64,000 nucleotides of DNA from Sphingopyxis lindanitolerans (GCF_002993885.1 NZ_CM009578.1:2998009-3062008); one strand, 5' to 3'. Counted from the first letter of the stretch, positions 9,488-17,674 are shown. The notes: generated by a model not told the origin, from the letters alone. Made by a program: numbers and translations.

Positions 9488-10782
9488 CGTCGCGCATCGC
9501 CTCCGTCACCGGCCGCCAGCTTTGGGATTCGCGCGGGCGGCCCACGGTCGAGGCCGAGGTCGTGCTCGAATCGGGCGCCGTCGGCCGCGCCATCGCCCCC
9601 GCGGGTGCCTCGCGCGGCGCGCATGAAGCGATCGACCTGCGCGACGGCGGTGAAGCGTTCGGCGGCTATGGCGTCAACGGTGCGGTGGCGGGGATCGGCG
9701 CCGAGATTGCGGGCGCGATCGCGGGCATGGACGCGCGCGATCAGGCCGCGATCGATCGGGCGCTCTGTGACCTCGACGCCACGCCGAACAAGGCGCGGCT
9801 CGGCGCGAATGCGATCGTCGCGGTGTCGATGGCGGTGCTGCACGCCGCCGCAGCGCAGGCGCGCGAACCGCTGTGGCGTTATCTTGCGGAGGGGCGCGAG
9901 GTGCGCGTGCCGCTTCCCGAAATCCAGATATTCGGCGGCGGCGCGCACGCCGGGCGGCGCACCGACGTGCAGGATTTCATGATCATGTGCCCCAAGGCGG
10001 GCAGTTTCCGCCGCGCGCTCGAGATCACCGACGATGTCTATCGCGCCGCGGGCAAGCTGATGGAAGCGAAGGGGCCGCTGTCGGGGGTCGCCGACGAGGG
10101 CGGCTGGTGGCCGAATTTCGCGTCGAACGAGGATGCGCTGGGCACGCTGACGAAAGCGATCGAGGCGAGCGGGCACCGCGCGGGCGACGAGGTCTTTATC
10201 TCGCTCGACATCGCGGCGAACGAGCTGGGCGATGCCGATGGTTATGATCTGGCGCTCGACGACCGGCGCTTGTCGGGCGAGGAGATGGCGGCGCGGATCA
10301 TCGCATGGGCGAACGCCTATCCGATCCTGTCGATCGAGGATCCGGCGGGTCAGGACGACTGGACGACGATGGCGGCGGTAACCGCGGCGATCGGCGAGCG
10401 GGTGCAGATCATCGGCGACGATGTGCTCGTCACCAGCGCAGGCCGCGTCGAACGCGCGGGCGCGGCGGCGGTGTGCAATGCGGCGCTGATCAAGGTCAAC
10501 CAGGTCGGCACGGTGACCGAGGCGAAGGCGGCGCTCGATGCCGCGGTGGCGCGCGGCTGGGGCGCGATCGTCTCGGCACGATCGGGCGAGAGCGAAGACG
10601 TCACCATCGCCCACCTCGCCACCGGCTGGAACGCCGGGCAATTGAAGGTCGGCAGTTTCACCCGTTCGGAACGCATGGCGAAATGGAACGAAATGCTGCG
10701 GATCGAGGAGGCGATGGGCGGCACGGCCGAATATGCGGGCTTTTCGGCCTTTTCCGGATCGATCGGACGGGTCGCGGCATGA
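9484..10782 (+). CDS. Divergent enolase homologue with altered active site
   Basis: 432 residues that align end to end with phosphopyruvate hydratase (WDSRGRPTVEAEV, GVADEGGWWPN, SIEDPAGQDDW, IIGDDVLVTS, LIKVNQVGTVTEA, RSERMAKWNEMLRIEE). The catalytic Glu of ADEGG and the general-base Lys of IKVNQ are kept, as are the metal ligands Asp, Glu, Asp. Three conserved substrate-contact positions differ: the Glu of QEFMI is Asp (VQDFMI), the His of VSHRSGE is Ala (VSARSGE), and the Thr of SGASTG is Arg. It is therefore probably not the glycolytic enzyme but acts on a related phosphorylated acid. It is coupled to the kinase upstream and the dehydrogenase downstream by ATGA overlaps. Confidence 0.88.
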   Translation: MTSRIASVTGRQLWDSRGRPTVEAEVVLESGAVGRAIAPAGASRGAHEAIDLRDGGEAFGGYGVNGAVAGIGAEIAGAIAGMDARDQAAIDRALCDLDATPNKARLGANAIVAVSMAVLHAAAAQAREPLWRYLAEGREVRVPLPEIQIFGGGAHAGRRTDVQDFMIMCPKAGSFRRALEITDDVYRAAGKLMEAKGPLSGVADEGGWWPNFASNEDALGTLTKAIEASGHRAGDEVFISLDIAANELGDADGYDLALDDRRLSGEEMAARIIAWANAYPILSIEDPAGQDDWTTMAAVTAAIGERVQIIGDDVLVTSAGRVERAGAAAVCNAALIKVNQVGTVTEAKAALDAAVARGWGAIVSARSGESEDVTIAHLATGWNAGQLKVGSFTRSERMAKWNEMLRIEEAMGGTAEYAGFSAFSGSIGRVAA

Positions 10783-11699
10783 TCGTCCTCCACGCCCGGC
10801 CGAGCCCCGGTTTTCGCGACGCCGTCGATGCGATCTTCGGCCCCGGCGTCGTCGTCCATGTCGACGAAGCGGCGCCGCTCCACGCGGTGGCGGGCGAAAT
10901 CCGCGCGCTGCTCCATGTTCTGACCCCGGTGACGGCCGATTTCATCGCGTCGGCGCCGAAGCTCAAGCTGATCCAGAAGCTGGGCGTCGGGGTGAACACG
11001 ATCGCGCTCGATGCGGCGCGCGGGGCTGGTGTCGCGGTCTGCAACATGCCGGGCACCAACAGCCAGGCGGTCGCCGAAATGGCGCTGTCGCTGATGATGG
11101 CGGTGCTGCGCCGCACCTGCTTCTTCGACGCCCGCACGCGCAGCGGCGAAGGCTGGACCGCCGATCCGTCCGAACTCGACAGCGTCGGAGAGATTGGCGG
11201 CCGCACCGTCGGGCTCGTCGGCTTCGGCCATTCGGCCGGGCTGCTCGCGCCGGCACTCGCGGCGCTGGGGGCCAGGGTCGTCTATACCGCACGCAGCCCG
11301 GGCGACGTGCCCTATGAGTTTCTCCCGCTCGATCGCCTGCTGGCGGAGAGCGACATTGTTTCGCTCCACATCCCGTTGACCGACGAAACGCGCGGCAGCA
11401 TCGATCCCTTTGCGATGAAAAAGGGCGCGGTGCTGGTCAACACCGCGCGCGGCGAACTGGTCGATGAGGCGCGGCTGGTCGCGGCGCTCACCTCGCGGCA
11501 TTTGCGCGGCGCGGGGCTCGACGTCTTTGCCGAGGAGCCGCTGCCATGCGGCAACCCGCTGCTCGGCCTGCCGAACGCGGTGCTCGCGCCGCATATCGCC
11601 TGGCTCACGCCCGAAACGCTGATGCGCAGCCTGACGGTGGCGCATGAAAACTGCCGCCGTCTGGGGGCGGGTGAGGCGCTGCTGCATCGGGTGGTTTAG
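10779..11699 (+). CDS. D-isomer-specific 2-hydroxyacid dehydrogenase
   Basis: 306 residues of the SerA/phosphoglycerate-dehydrogenase family: substrate-domain GVGVNTI, Rossmann motif VGLVGFGHSAG near residue 145, the NTARGELVDEARL signature with the catalytic Arg, DVFAEEP with the catalytic Glu, and LAPHIAW with the catalytic His. It uses NAD(P) to interconvert a 2-oxo acid and a D-2-hydroxy acid. There is no ACT or other C-terminal regulatory domain, so it is the short catabolic form. The ATG overlaps the enolase-homologue stop. With the kinase and enolase homologue this makes a plausible phosphorylate, eliminate, reduce series; the direction is inference. Confidence 0.88.
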   Translation: MIVLHARPSPGFRDAVDAIFGPGVVVHVDEAAPLHAVAGEIRALLHVLTPVTADFIASAPKLKLIQKLGVGVNTIALDAARGAGVAVCNMPGTNSQAVAEMALSLMMAVLRRTCFFDARTRSGEGWTADPSELDSVGEIGGRTVGLVGFGHSAGLLAPALAALGARVVYTARSPGDVPYEFLPLDRLLAESDIVSLHIPLTDETRGSIDPFAMKKGAVLVNTARGELVDEARLVAALTSRHLRGAGLDVFAEEPLPCGNPLLGLPNAVLAPHIAWLTPETLMRSLTVAHENCRRLGAGEALLHRVV

Positions 11700-11714
11700 A
11701 GACTTGCCCCTTGC

Positions 11715-11807
11715 CGTCATTGCGAGGAGCGAAGCGAAGCAATCTCCAGCTATCGGCCTGGCGCAGGGCCGATAGGTGGAGATTGCTTCGCTTCGCTCGC
11801 AATGACG
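11715..11807. repeat. Long dyad repeat with CGTCATTGCGAG / CTCGCAATGACG ends
   Basis: Two arms of about 35 bases (CGTCATTGCGAGGAGCGAAG outward and its complement) enclose a second short inverted repeat (TATCGGCCTG / CAGGGCCGATA). The same outer sequence recurs at 18358-18455. It lies between two plus-strand genes and could act as a terminator or REP-like element. Confidence 0.75.
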
Positions 11808-11829
11808 AAAAAGTCAGGATTTTGCACAA

Positions 11830-12522
11830 ATGACTCTCCCCATCGTCCTTATCACCGGCCAGCTTTTGACCGACGCCGTCTGGCAGCCCTTGCTCGACGC
11901 CTGGACCGACCGCGAGGTGATCGTCGCCGACAACCGCAGCGACGACAAGATCGAGGGTTTCGCGCAGCGCCTGCTCGACCGTGCGCCGCCAAAGTTCGCG
12001 CTCGTCGGCCATGCGATGGGCGGCTTTATCGCCTTCGAGGTGGTGCGCCGCGCGCCCGAGCGCGTCGCGAAGCTCGCGCTGATTTCGACGCTCGCTTCGG
12101 CTGACGGCCCCGCGCAGACCGCGCGGCGGCAAGGCTATATCGACCTGGTGACAAGCGGGCGCTTCGACCAGGTCGTCGAGGAACGCATCCCGATCCTGTT
12201 TCCCGAGGAGAAACGCGGCGACGAACGGCTGCTCGGCATCGCGCGGCAGATGGCGGCGGATACCGGCGCCGACACCTTCCTTGCGCAACAGCGTGCGATC
12301 ATGGCGCGCATCGACAGCCGCCCGCGGCTCGGCGAGATTGCGGTGCCTACCTTGCTGATCTGGGGCGAAAAGGACGGCATCACCAGCCGCGCGCATCATG
12401 ACGAGATTGCGGAGGCGATTCCCGGGGCGCGGCTCGAGGTCGTGCCGGGGGCGGGGCATTTGCCGACGGTCGAGGCGTCTGAGGTGGTGGTGCCGTTGTT
12501 GACCGAGTTCATCGACGCCTGA
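11830..12522 (+). CDS. Alpha/beta-hydrolase-fold protein lacking the nucleophile serine
   Basis: 230 residues with a typical small alpha/beta-hydrolase layout: oxyanion region LITGQLLTD, elbow strand FALVGHAMGGFIAFE, acid Asp in LLIWGEKDG and His in GAGHLPT. The elbow reads Gly-His-Ala-Met-Gly (codons at 12007-12021), so the nucleophile Ser of GxSxG is Ala while the Asp and His remain. It may be non-hydrolytic: cofactor-free lyase, dioxygenase and ligand-binding members are known in this fold. Separated from the upstream operon by the dyad repeat and followed by a terminator-like hairpin. Convergent with the MetE-like gene. Confidence 0.82.
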   Translation: MTLPIVLITGQLLTDAVWQPLLDAWTDREVIVADNRSDDKIEGFAQRLLDRAPPKFALVGHAMGGFIAFEVVRRAPERVAKLALISTLASADGPAQTARRQGYIDLVTSGRFDQVVEERIPILFPEEKRGDERLLGIARQMAADTGADTFLAQQRAIMARIDSRPRLGEIAVPTLLIWGEKDGITSRAHHDEIAEAIPGARLEVVPGAGHLPTVEASEVVVPLLTEFIDA

Positions 12523-12524
12523 TT

Positions 12525-12546
12525 CCCCTCCCGCCTGCGGGAGGGG
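12525..12546. terminator. Bidirectional terminator hairpin
   Basis: CCCCTCCCGCCTGCGGGAGGGG, a 10-bp near-perfect stem, between the convergent alpha/beta-fold gene and the MetE-like gene. A near-identical hairpin sits at 24171-24192 in the same convergent context. Confidence 0.6.
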
Positions 12547-12553
12547 AGAAGGA

Positions 12554-13612
12554 TTACTTCAACTCCGCCCGCACCATCGCCGCGCCGTCGACCATCGCTT
12601 TCAGCTTCGCCTGCGAATGTTCGCGGCTGTGATATTTCATCCCGCAATCGGGCGCGATCCACAGCCGCTCGGCATCGACGTAACGCAGCGCCTCGCGGAT
12701 GCGGCCCGCGACGATTTCGGGGGTTTCGACCTCGGGGATCGACAGATCGAGCACGCCGTACATGATCGTCTTGGTCGGCAGCTCGGCGAGGATCGCGGGA
12801 TCGAGCCCCGGCTGCGCGGCCTCGATCGAGATGACGTCGATCGCCGAGGCTTCGAGTTCGGCGAGGAAATCATAGGCCTTGGGCTTCGGCCCGGTCGCTC
12901 CCGCGCCGTGATGGACCATCGCATAGCCGAAGCAGATGTGCAGCGCGGTCGTTCCGTCGACCCCGTCGAGCGCGCGGTTGATCGCCTCGATCGCATAATA
13001 TTGCGCTTCGCCCGCGCGCGCCTGCAGATAAGGCTCATCGAGCTGGACGACATCGACCCCCGCCGCGAACAGATCCTTGACCTCGGCGTTGACCGCGTCG
13101 GCATAGTCCATCGCGAGCGATTTTGCGTCGGGATAAAAGCCGTTTTCGGCCTGCTGCGTCATCGTGAACGGGCCGGGCAGAGTGAGCTTCACCGGCTTGG
13201 TTGCATGGCGGCGCAGGAAGGCGGCGTCCTGCGCCTCGATCGGCGCGACGCGGCGGATCGGGCCGGAGACGAGCGGCACCGGATTGGCGTTGCCGGTGCG
13301 GTCGATCGCGGTGCCGTGCTTTTCGCGGTCGATCCCCGACAAGGCGGTCGCGAGCCGGTTCGAATAGCTTTCGCGGCGCATCTCGCCGTCGCCGACGATG
13401 TCGATCCCGACCTCTTCCTGATCGCGGATCGCCATCAAGGTTGCGGCTTCCTGCGCGTCGGCGAGCCACGGTTCGGGGATGCGCCACAGCGTCTCGGCGC
13501 GGACGCGCGGGGGCAGGCTGGCCTTCAGCCGTTCGCGATCGATCAGCCAGTCCGGCTGGGGGTAGCTTCCGACGATCGTCGTGGGCAATATGGGGTGGTC
13601 GAACAAGGCCAA
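12554..13612 (-). CDS. MetE-like (cobalamin-independent methionine synthase core) protein
   Basis: 352 residues matching only the C-terminal catalytic half of MetE: N-terminal TTIVGSYPQP, then Zn ligands in HICFGY (His and Cys) and PDCGMK (Cys), plus LDEPYLQ and TLPGPFTM. It lacks the N-terminal folate-binding half. Stand-alone core proteins of this type transfer alkyl groups to or from thiols, for example methionine synthesis without a polyglutamate tail, or epoxyalkane:thiol transferases. Divergent from CoA ligase 2 with operator site 5 in between, so it appears to be part of the catabolic regulon rather than ordinary methionine synthesis. The substrate is unknown. Confidence 0.83.
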   Translation of the reverse strand: MALFDHPILPTTIVGSYPQPDWLIDRERLKASLPPRVRAETLWRIPEPWLADAQEAATLMAIRDQEEVGIDIVGDGEMRRESYSNRLATALSGIDREKHGTAIDRTGNANPVPLVSGPIRRVAPIEAQDAAFLRRHATKPVKLTLPGPFTMTQQAENGFYPDAKSLAMDYADAVNAEVKDLFAAGVDVVQLDEPYLQARAGEAQYYAIEAINRALDGVDGTTALHICFGYAMVHHGAGATGPKPKAYDFLAELEASAIDVISIEAAQPGLDPAILAELPTKTIMYGVLDLSIPEVETPEIVAGRIREALRYVDAERLWIAPDCGMKYHSREHSQAKLKAMVDGAAMVRAELK

Positions 13613-13645
13613 TCCTCTCGATTTTTGGGCTGGTCAAGCATTTGC

Positions 13646-13657
13646 TTAGTATTCTAT
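13646..13657. promoter_or_regulatory. TTAG-N4-CTAA operator, site 5 (metE-like / CoA ligase 2)
   Basis: TTAGTATTCTAT, followed by CTAATT, in the 80-bp gap between the divergent MetE-like gene and CoA ligase 2. It has one mismatch to the consensus. Confidence 0.62.
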
Positions 13658-13692
13658 CTAATTCAAGTTCAAACCGAGTTTGGGAGAGAAAA

Positions 13693-15258
13693 ATGATCGA
13701 TCTGGAGGCGATCCGGACGCTGGCGGATATCCCGGCGGCACAGGCCCGCAAGCGCGGCGAGGCGGTCGCAGTGAAGTTCGGCGATCGTGAGACCAGCTTC
13801 GCCGACCTCGACGCCGGGTCGAATCGCGTCGCCAACGCGCTGCTCGCGTCAGGGGCGGCGCCCGGCGACCGCGTGTCGGTGCTGACCAAGAATCATGACG
13901 CTTGGTATCCGCTTTTCTTTGGCGCCGCGCGGGCGCGGGCGTGCCTTGCCCCGGTCAACTGCCGGCTCGCGGCGGGGGAGATCGCCTTCATCCTTGGCGA
14001 TGCCGCGCCCAAGCTGCTGTTCGTCGGCGAAGATTTCTTTGACCTGGCGCTGGCGGCGGTTGCCGATCTGACCGACCGGCCGCGGCTGGTCGCACTCTAT
14101 GGCGCGCATCCGGGGTTCGAGCCGTTCGATGCGTGGCTCGGCGATGCCGCTGCGACGCCGCCTGCCGACGAACCGCAACTCGCCGACGATGTGCTGCAAC
14201 TCTATACCAGCGGCACGACGGGGCGGCCGAAGGGGGTGGTGCTCGCGAACAAGAATTACCGCCGCTTCCTCGAAATGGCGACCAAGGTCGACGGCTTTGC
14301 CTATGGCGAGGACGAGACGGTGATGATCGTCATGCCGCTGTTCCACGTCGCGGGGACCAATGTCAGCTTCTCGGGCCTTGCGCAGGGCGGGCGGCTGGTG
14401 CTGGTCAAGGATTTCGCCGCGGGCGATGCGATCCGCCTGATGACCGACGAGCGCGTCGCGCACGCTTTTCTGGCCCCGGCGATGATCCAGATGATGCTCC
14501 AGCAGCCTGAGGCGGATGCCGGCGATTATCCAGCGCTGCGTTCGATCGCCTATGGCGCCTCGCCGATCGCCGAGGATGTGCTGCGCCGTGCGCGGGGTAC
14601 TTTCGGCTGCGACTTCGTGCAATTTTATGGCATGACCGAAAGCTCGGGCGGCGGCTCCTACCTCTCACCCGCGGCGCACGACCTGCCCGGCAAGCTCACC
14701 TCGTGCGGCCAGCCGTGGCCGCAGACCGAGATGGCGATCCTCGATGGCGAGGGCCGCGCGCTCGGCGACGACGCGATCGGCGAGATCGCGATCCGCGGCG
14801 ACCTGGTGATGAAACATTATTGGAACCGGCCCGAGGCGACCGGCGAAGCGGTGGTGGGCGGCTGGCTGCGCACCGGCGACGTCGGTTATCGCGACGCCGA
14901 CGGCTTTTACTTCGTCCACGACCGGATCAAGGACATGATCGTGTCGGGGGGCGAGAATGTCTATCCGGCCGAGGTCGAGAGCGCGATCATGGGTTGCCCC
15001 GGCATCGCCGACGTTGCGGTGATCGGCGTCCCCGACGACAAATGGGGCGAAGCGGTCAAAGCGCTGGTTGTCCGCACGCCGGGGGCCGAGGTCGATCCCG
15101 CCGCCGTGATCGGCTGGGCGCGCGAGCGCATCGCCATCTACAAGGCGCCGAAGAGCGTCGATTTCATCGACGCGCTGCCGCGCAACCCGTCGGGCAAGGT
15201 GCTGCGCCGCGAATTGCGCGCCCCCTATTGGGAAGGCCGCGACCGCGCGGTGGGGTAA
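13693..15258 (+). CDS. Acyl-CoA synthetase (AMP-forming ligase) 2
   Basis: 521 residues, ANL superfamily. It has YTSGTTGRPKGVVLANK (P-loop), QFYGMTESSGGG, LRTGDVGYRDADGFYFV, KDMIVSGGENVYPAEVE and the terminal NPSGKVLRRELR lysine motif. The last third resembles the fatty-acid/cyclohexanecarboxylate ligase subgroup. I start it at ATG 13693, which has GGGAGAGAAAA just ahead; the frame runs back to 13201 but only as antisense to the MetE-like gene. It is alone in its plus-strand unit, behind operator site 5 and ahead of a GC-rich hairpin. Different from ligase 1 in sequence, so probably for a different acid of the pathway. Confidence 0.9.
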   Translation: MIDLEAIRTLADIPAAQARKRGEAVAVKFGDRETSFADLDAGSNRVANALLASGAAPGDRVSVLTKNHDAWYPLFFGAARARACLAPVNCRLAAGEIAFILGDAAPKLLFVGEDFFDLALAAVADLTDRPRLVALYGAHPGFEPFDAWLGDAAATPPADEPQLADDVLQLYTSGTTGRPKGVVLANKNYRRFLEMATKVDGFAYGEDETVMIVMPLFHVAGTNVSFSGLAQGGRLVLVKDFAAGDAIRLMTDERVAHAFLAPAMIQMMLQQPEADAGDYPALRSIAYGASPIAEDVLRRARGTFGCDFVQFYGMTESSGGGSYLSPAAHDLPGKLTSCGQPWPQTEMAILDGEGRALGDDAIGEIAIRGDLVMKHYWNRPEATGEAVVGGWLRTGDVGYRDADGFYFVHDRIKDMIVSGGENVYPAEVESAIMGCPGIADVAVIGVPDDKWGEAVKALVVRTPGAEVDPAAVIGWARERIAIYKAPKSVDFIDALPRNPSGKVLRRELRAPYWEGRDRAVG

Positions 15259-15278
15259 GAAGCGGCCTTTGGGATAAA

Positions 15279-15368
15279 CGTCGCCCCCGCGAAGGCGGGG
15301 GCCGCCATCGGCCTTGTCCTTGGCTGCTGCGTAAACCTCCAGCGGCCCCCGCCTTCGCGGGGGCGACG
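15279..15368. repeat. GC-rich dyad repeat (CGCCCCCGCGAAGGCGGGGG)
   Basis: Two inverted arms of about 24 bases, GTCGCCCCCGCGAAGGCGGG and its complement, are separated by about 40 bp. Each arm is itself a hairpin. It lies between the convergent CoA ligase 2 and VOC genes. Probably a dispersed palindromic repeat that may also terminate transcription. Confidence 0.65.
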
Positions 15369-15465
15369 GCTGGCATCGCTCGCAACCGGCCGCCCGACCC
15401 CGCAAAAAAATGGCCCGGCACAGGGCCGAGCCGAGGGGGGTTCCCAGTGGTACCCTTGGGAATAT

Positions 15466-16059
15466 TTATTCGGCCGGCACCGGCGTGCGGCCGGTGATCA
15501 TGCCTTCGCGCCTGGTGCCGTCGGCCTGCACCGGATCGTGCGTGATGTCGCGTTCGTCGAGCGCCCGCGTCCAGGCGGCGAATTCCAGGCAGACCCCGTC
15601 GGGGTCGAAGAAATAGACCGACCGGACATAGACGTCCTCGTTCAGCTCGGCCGACGATTGGGTCGGCGAATTATCGTGGTTCAGGATCGGCGTGACCTCG
15701 ACCCCCTTGTCGACCAGACGCTGGTAATATTCGTCGAACTTTTCGGCCCGGACGTTGATCGCGATATGGTTCATCGATCCGTGCGCCGACACGAAGCTGC
15801 CCTTGGTGGGAAGCGCCGCGGGGGCCGAGATGCCGGGGACCGCTTCGGGCGCATTCGGGAACCAGAAAAAGGCGAGGCTGTCGCCGTTGCCGATGTCGAA
15901 GAAGAAATGCTGACCGCGCCCGCCGGGCAGGTCGATCGTCTTGGTAAGCGGCATGCCGAGGACGTCGCGGTAGAATTCGACCGTCTTCGCCATATCCTTG
16001 CACACGAGCGCCAGGTGATTGACGCCGAGGAACTCGAACTCCTTATTGGGTGCAGCCAT
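15466..16059 (-). CDS. VOC-superfamily (glyoxalase/dioxygenase fold) protein
   Basis: 197 residues with two beta-alpha-beta-beta-beta modules. LGVNHLALVCKDMAKTVEFYRDVLGM starts the first, and MNHIAINV and SVYFFDPDGVCLEFAAW form the second. Candidate metal ligands are His (VNHLAL), His (MNHIAI) and Glu (CLEF), the 2-His-1-carboxylate pattern of VOC metalloenzymes. Members include glyoxalases, extradiol dioxygenases and epimerases; the substrate here is unknown. It is the last gene of the minus-strand run CMD-SMP-30-GST-VOC. Confidence 0.8.
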   Translation of the reverse strand: MAAPNKEFEFLGVNHLALVCKDMAKTVEFYRDVLGMPLTKTIDLPGGRGQHFFFDIGNGDSLAFFWFPNAPEAVPGISAPAALPTKGSFVSAHGSMNHIAINVRAEKFDEYYQRLVDKGVEVTPILNHDNSPTQSSAELNEDVYVRSVYFFDPDGVCLEFAAWTRALDERDITHDPVQADGTRREGMITGRTPVPAE

Positions 16060-16081
16060 GATCCGTCTCCTTTATCGCTGT

Positions 16082-16699
16082 TTAATTGGGACCGGCGCTG
16101 GGGCGCGCCTTCATGCGTTCGTACCAGGCGGTGACATGGGTCGCGGCGGGGTCGATCGGCTGGCCGACCCCCGCGCCGAAATCGAGAAAGGCGAACAGCA
16201 TCAGGTCGGCGAGCGTCACTGTGTCGCCGGCGATGAATTCGCGCCCCGCGATCAGCGGGTCGAGCCAGCGGATGCCGTCCTGCGCGATCGCCTTCAGCCC
16301 CGCCGCCGCGTCGGGCAGGCAGCGCATGCGCGGTTCGAACAGCGCCAGACCTTCGGCATAGCGGAAGCCGTTGGCGAGTGGCTCGCAGATCTTGAGATCG
16401 ACGCGGCGCGTCCACATGCGCGTGTCAGCGCGCGCCTCGGCGGTCGTGCCGATCAGCGCGGGCTCGGGAAAGCGCTCTTCCAGATATTCGCAGATCGCGG
16501 TGACCTCGGTCAGCACCGAGCCGTCATCGAGCGCGAGGGCCGGGGTCTGCCCGGCGGGGTTCACATCGACATTATAGGGGGCGCGCCGGTTCTCGCCATC
16601 GCGAAGGTCGATGGTGACGGTGGGAATCTCGATGCCCTTTTCGGCCATGAACAGGGTCACGACGCGCGGGTTGGGGCCGACGCTATGATAGAATTTCAT
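16082..16699 (-). CDS. Glutathione S-transferase 1
   Basis: 205 residues: N-terminal thioredoxin-like domain beginning MKFYHSVGPNPRVVTLFMAEKG, with the conserved NPAGQTPALALDDGSVLTEVTAICEYLEE segment that binds glutathione, followed by an all-helical C-domain. The start is ATG 16699; an upstream frame to 16747 lacks GST similarity. It conjugates glutathione to electrophiles or isomerises or cleaves bonds; the target is unknown. A GTCAA-N5-TTGAC palindrome lies 44 bp upstream, overlapping the end of the SMP-30 gene, so it may have its own promoter. One of three GSTs in the island. Confidence 0.87.
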   Translation of the reverse strand: MKFYHSVGPNPRVVTLFMAEKGIEIPTVTIDLRDGENRRAPYNVDVNPAGQTPALALDDGSVLTEVTAICEYLEERFPEPALIGTTAEARADTRMWTRRVDLKICEPLANGFRYAEGLALFEPRMRCLPDAAAGLKAIAQDGIRWLDPLIAGREFIAGDTVTLADLMLFAFLDFGAGVGQPIDPAATHVTAWYERMKARPSAGPN

Positions 16700-16742
16700 G
16701 CCTCTTCTCTCCGAGTCTTGCCTAGCTGATCGCGGCATAACT

Positions 16743-16757
16743 GTCAACTAGATTGAC
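16743..16757. promoter_or_regulatory. GTCAA-N5-TTGAC palindrome, copy 1
   Basis: GTCAACTAGATTGAC overlaps the 3' end of the SMP-30 gene, 44 bp ahead of GST 1. It recurs ahead of the MFS and TonB genes (20285 and 22830). Confidence 0.45.
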
Positions 16758-17674
16758 GGTCTATGGAGCGGCAGCCCCGGACGCGGCCAACGGAGCCGAT
16801 AGAGGATGCCGTCGGGGGACGAGGTCACATAAGCGTCGCGCAGGTCGTCGCCGCCAAAAGCGATGTTGGTGATGCCGACGCCGGGCAAGGCCGCGAATTC
16901 ATGCTCGCCCGCCGGGGTGAACAGGCTGATCCCGCCCTCGACGAGCGTGCCGACGCAGATGCGCCCGTCCTCTTCGACCGCGAGGCTGTCGAACAGGCGA
17001 AAGGCGGGCGGGGTGCCGACGAGGCGGCCGGGCATGAAGGGCGGGGGTGCGGCGAGTTCGCCCGGCGCGATGATCTCCATCGCCCAGAGCCGCGCGGTCA
17101 TCGTTTCGGCGACATAGAGCGTGCCGTCATCGGGCGACAGGCCGACGCCATTGGGGCCGATCATCTCGGCGCGCTGGCGCGAGATGTGCGAGCCATCGGC
17201 GTGCGCATAATAGAGCGCGCCATGATCGCGGCCGTTCGCGCGGACATGCCCATGGTCGGTGAACCAGAAGCCGCCATGCGCGTCGAAGACGAGGTCGTTG
17301 GGCCCGTTCAGCGGCTGGCCGTCGCAATGATCGTAGAGCGTCGTCACCGCGCCGCTGGCCAGGTCGATGCGCTGGATCGACCCGCATCGCGCGTCATGCG
17401 CGGCGTGGATCGGCAGCAGCAGGTCGCCCGGCAACTCGGCCCATGCGAACCCGCCATTGTTGCAGACATAGGCGGCGCCGTCGGGGCCGATCGCCACGCC
17501 GTTGGGTCCGCCGCCGAGTTCGGCGACGACCGACACGCCGCCGTCGGCCGCGATGCGCGTCAGCGTGCCGCGCGCGACCTCGACGAGCAGCACCGATCCG
17601 TCGGGCATCGGCACCGGGCCCTCGGGAAAACGAAGGCCGCGCGCGACGACTTCGGGTTTCCCGAACCCGCTCAT
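16748..17674 (-). CDS. SMP-30/gluconolactonase family hydrolase
   Basis: 308 residues of six-bladed beta-propeller type. Characteristic motifs are GLRFPEGPVPMPDGSVLLVEV (metal Glu), GPNGVAIGPDGAAYVCNNGG, LNGPNDLVFDAHGGFWFTDHG (metal Asn/Asp) and GPNGVGLSPDDGTLYVAET. Members are divalent-metal lactonases. No signal peptide. The ATG overlaps the stop of the upstream CMD gene (ATGA), indicating co-translation. A lactone ring-opening step in the pathway is the natural reading, but the substrate is not determinable. Confidence 0.88.
   Translation of the reverse strand: MSGFGKPEVVARGLRFPEGPVPMPDGSVLLVEVARGTLTRIAADGGVSVVAELGGGPNGVAIGPDGAAYVCNNGGFAWAELPGDLLLPIHAAHDARCGSIQRIDLASGAVTTLYDHCDGQPLNGPNDLVFDAHGGFWFTDHGHVRANGRDHGALYYAHADGSHISRQRAEMIGPNGVGLSPDDGTLYVAETMTARLWAMEIIAPGELAAPPPFMPGRLVGTPPAFRLFDSLAVEEDGRICVGTLVEGGISLFTPAGEHEFAALPGVGITNIAFGGDDLRDAYVTSSPDGILYRLRWPRPGLPLHRPSI

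Noticed and set aside
9484..10782. Ordinary glycolytic enolase
   Set aside because: Key contact residues differ (Glu to Asp, His to Ala, Thr to Arg) and the gene is coupled to a kinase and a dehydrogenase.
15279..15368. Possible CRISPR or riboswitch in the GC-rich repeat
   Set aside because: Only two inverted arms and no spacer series or conserved aptamer; a dispersed palindrome is enough.
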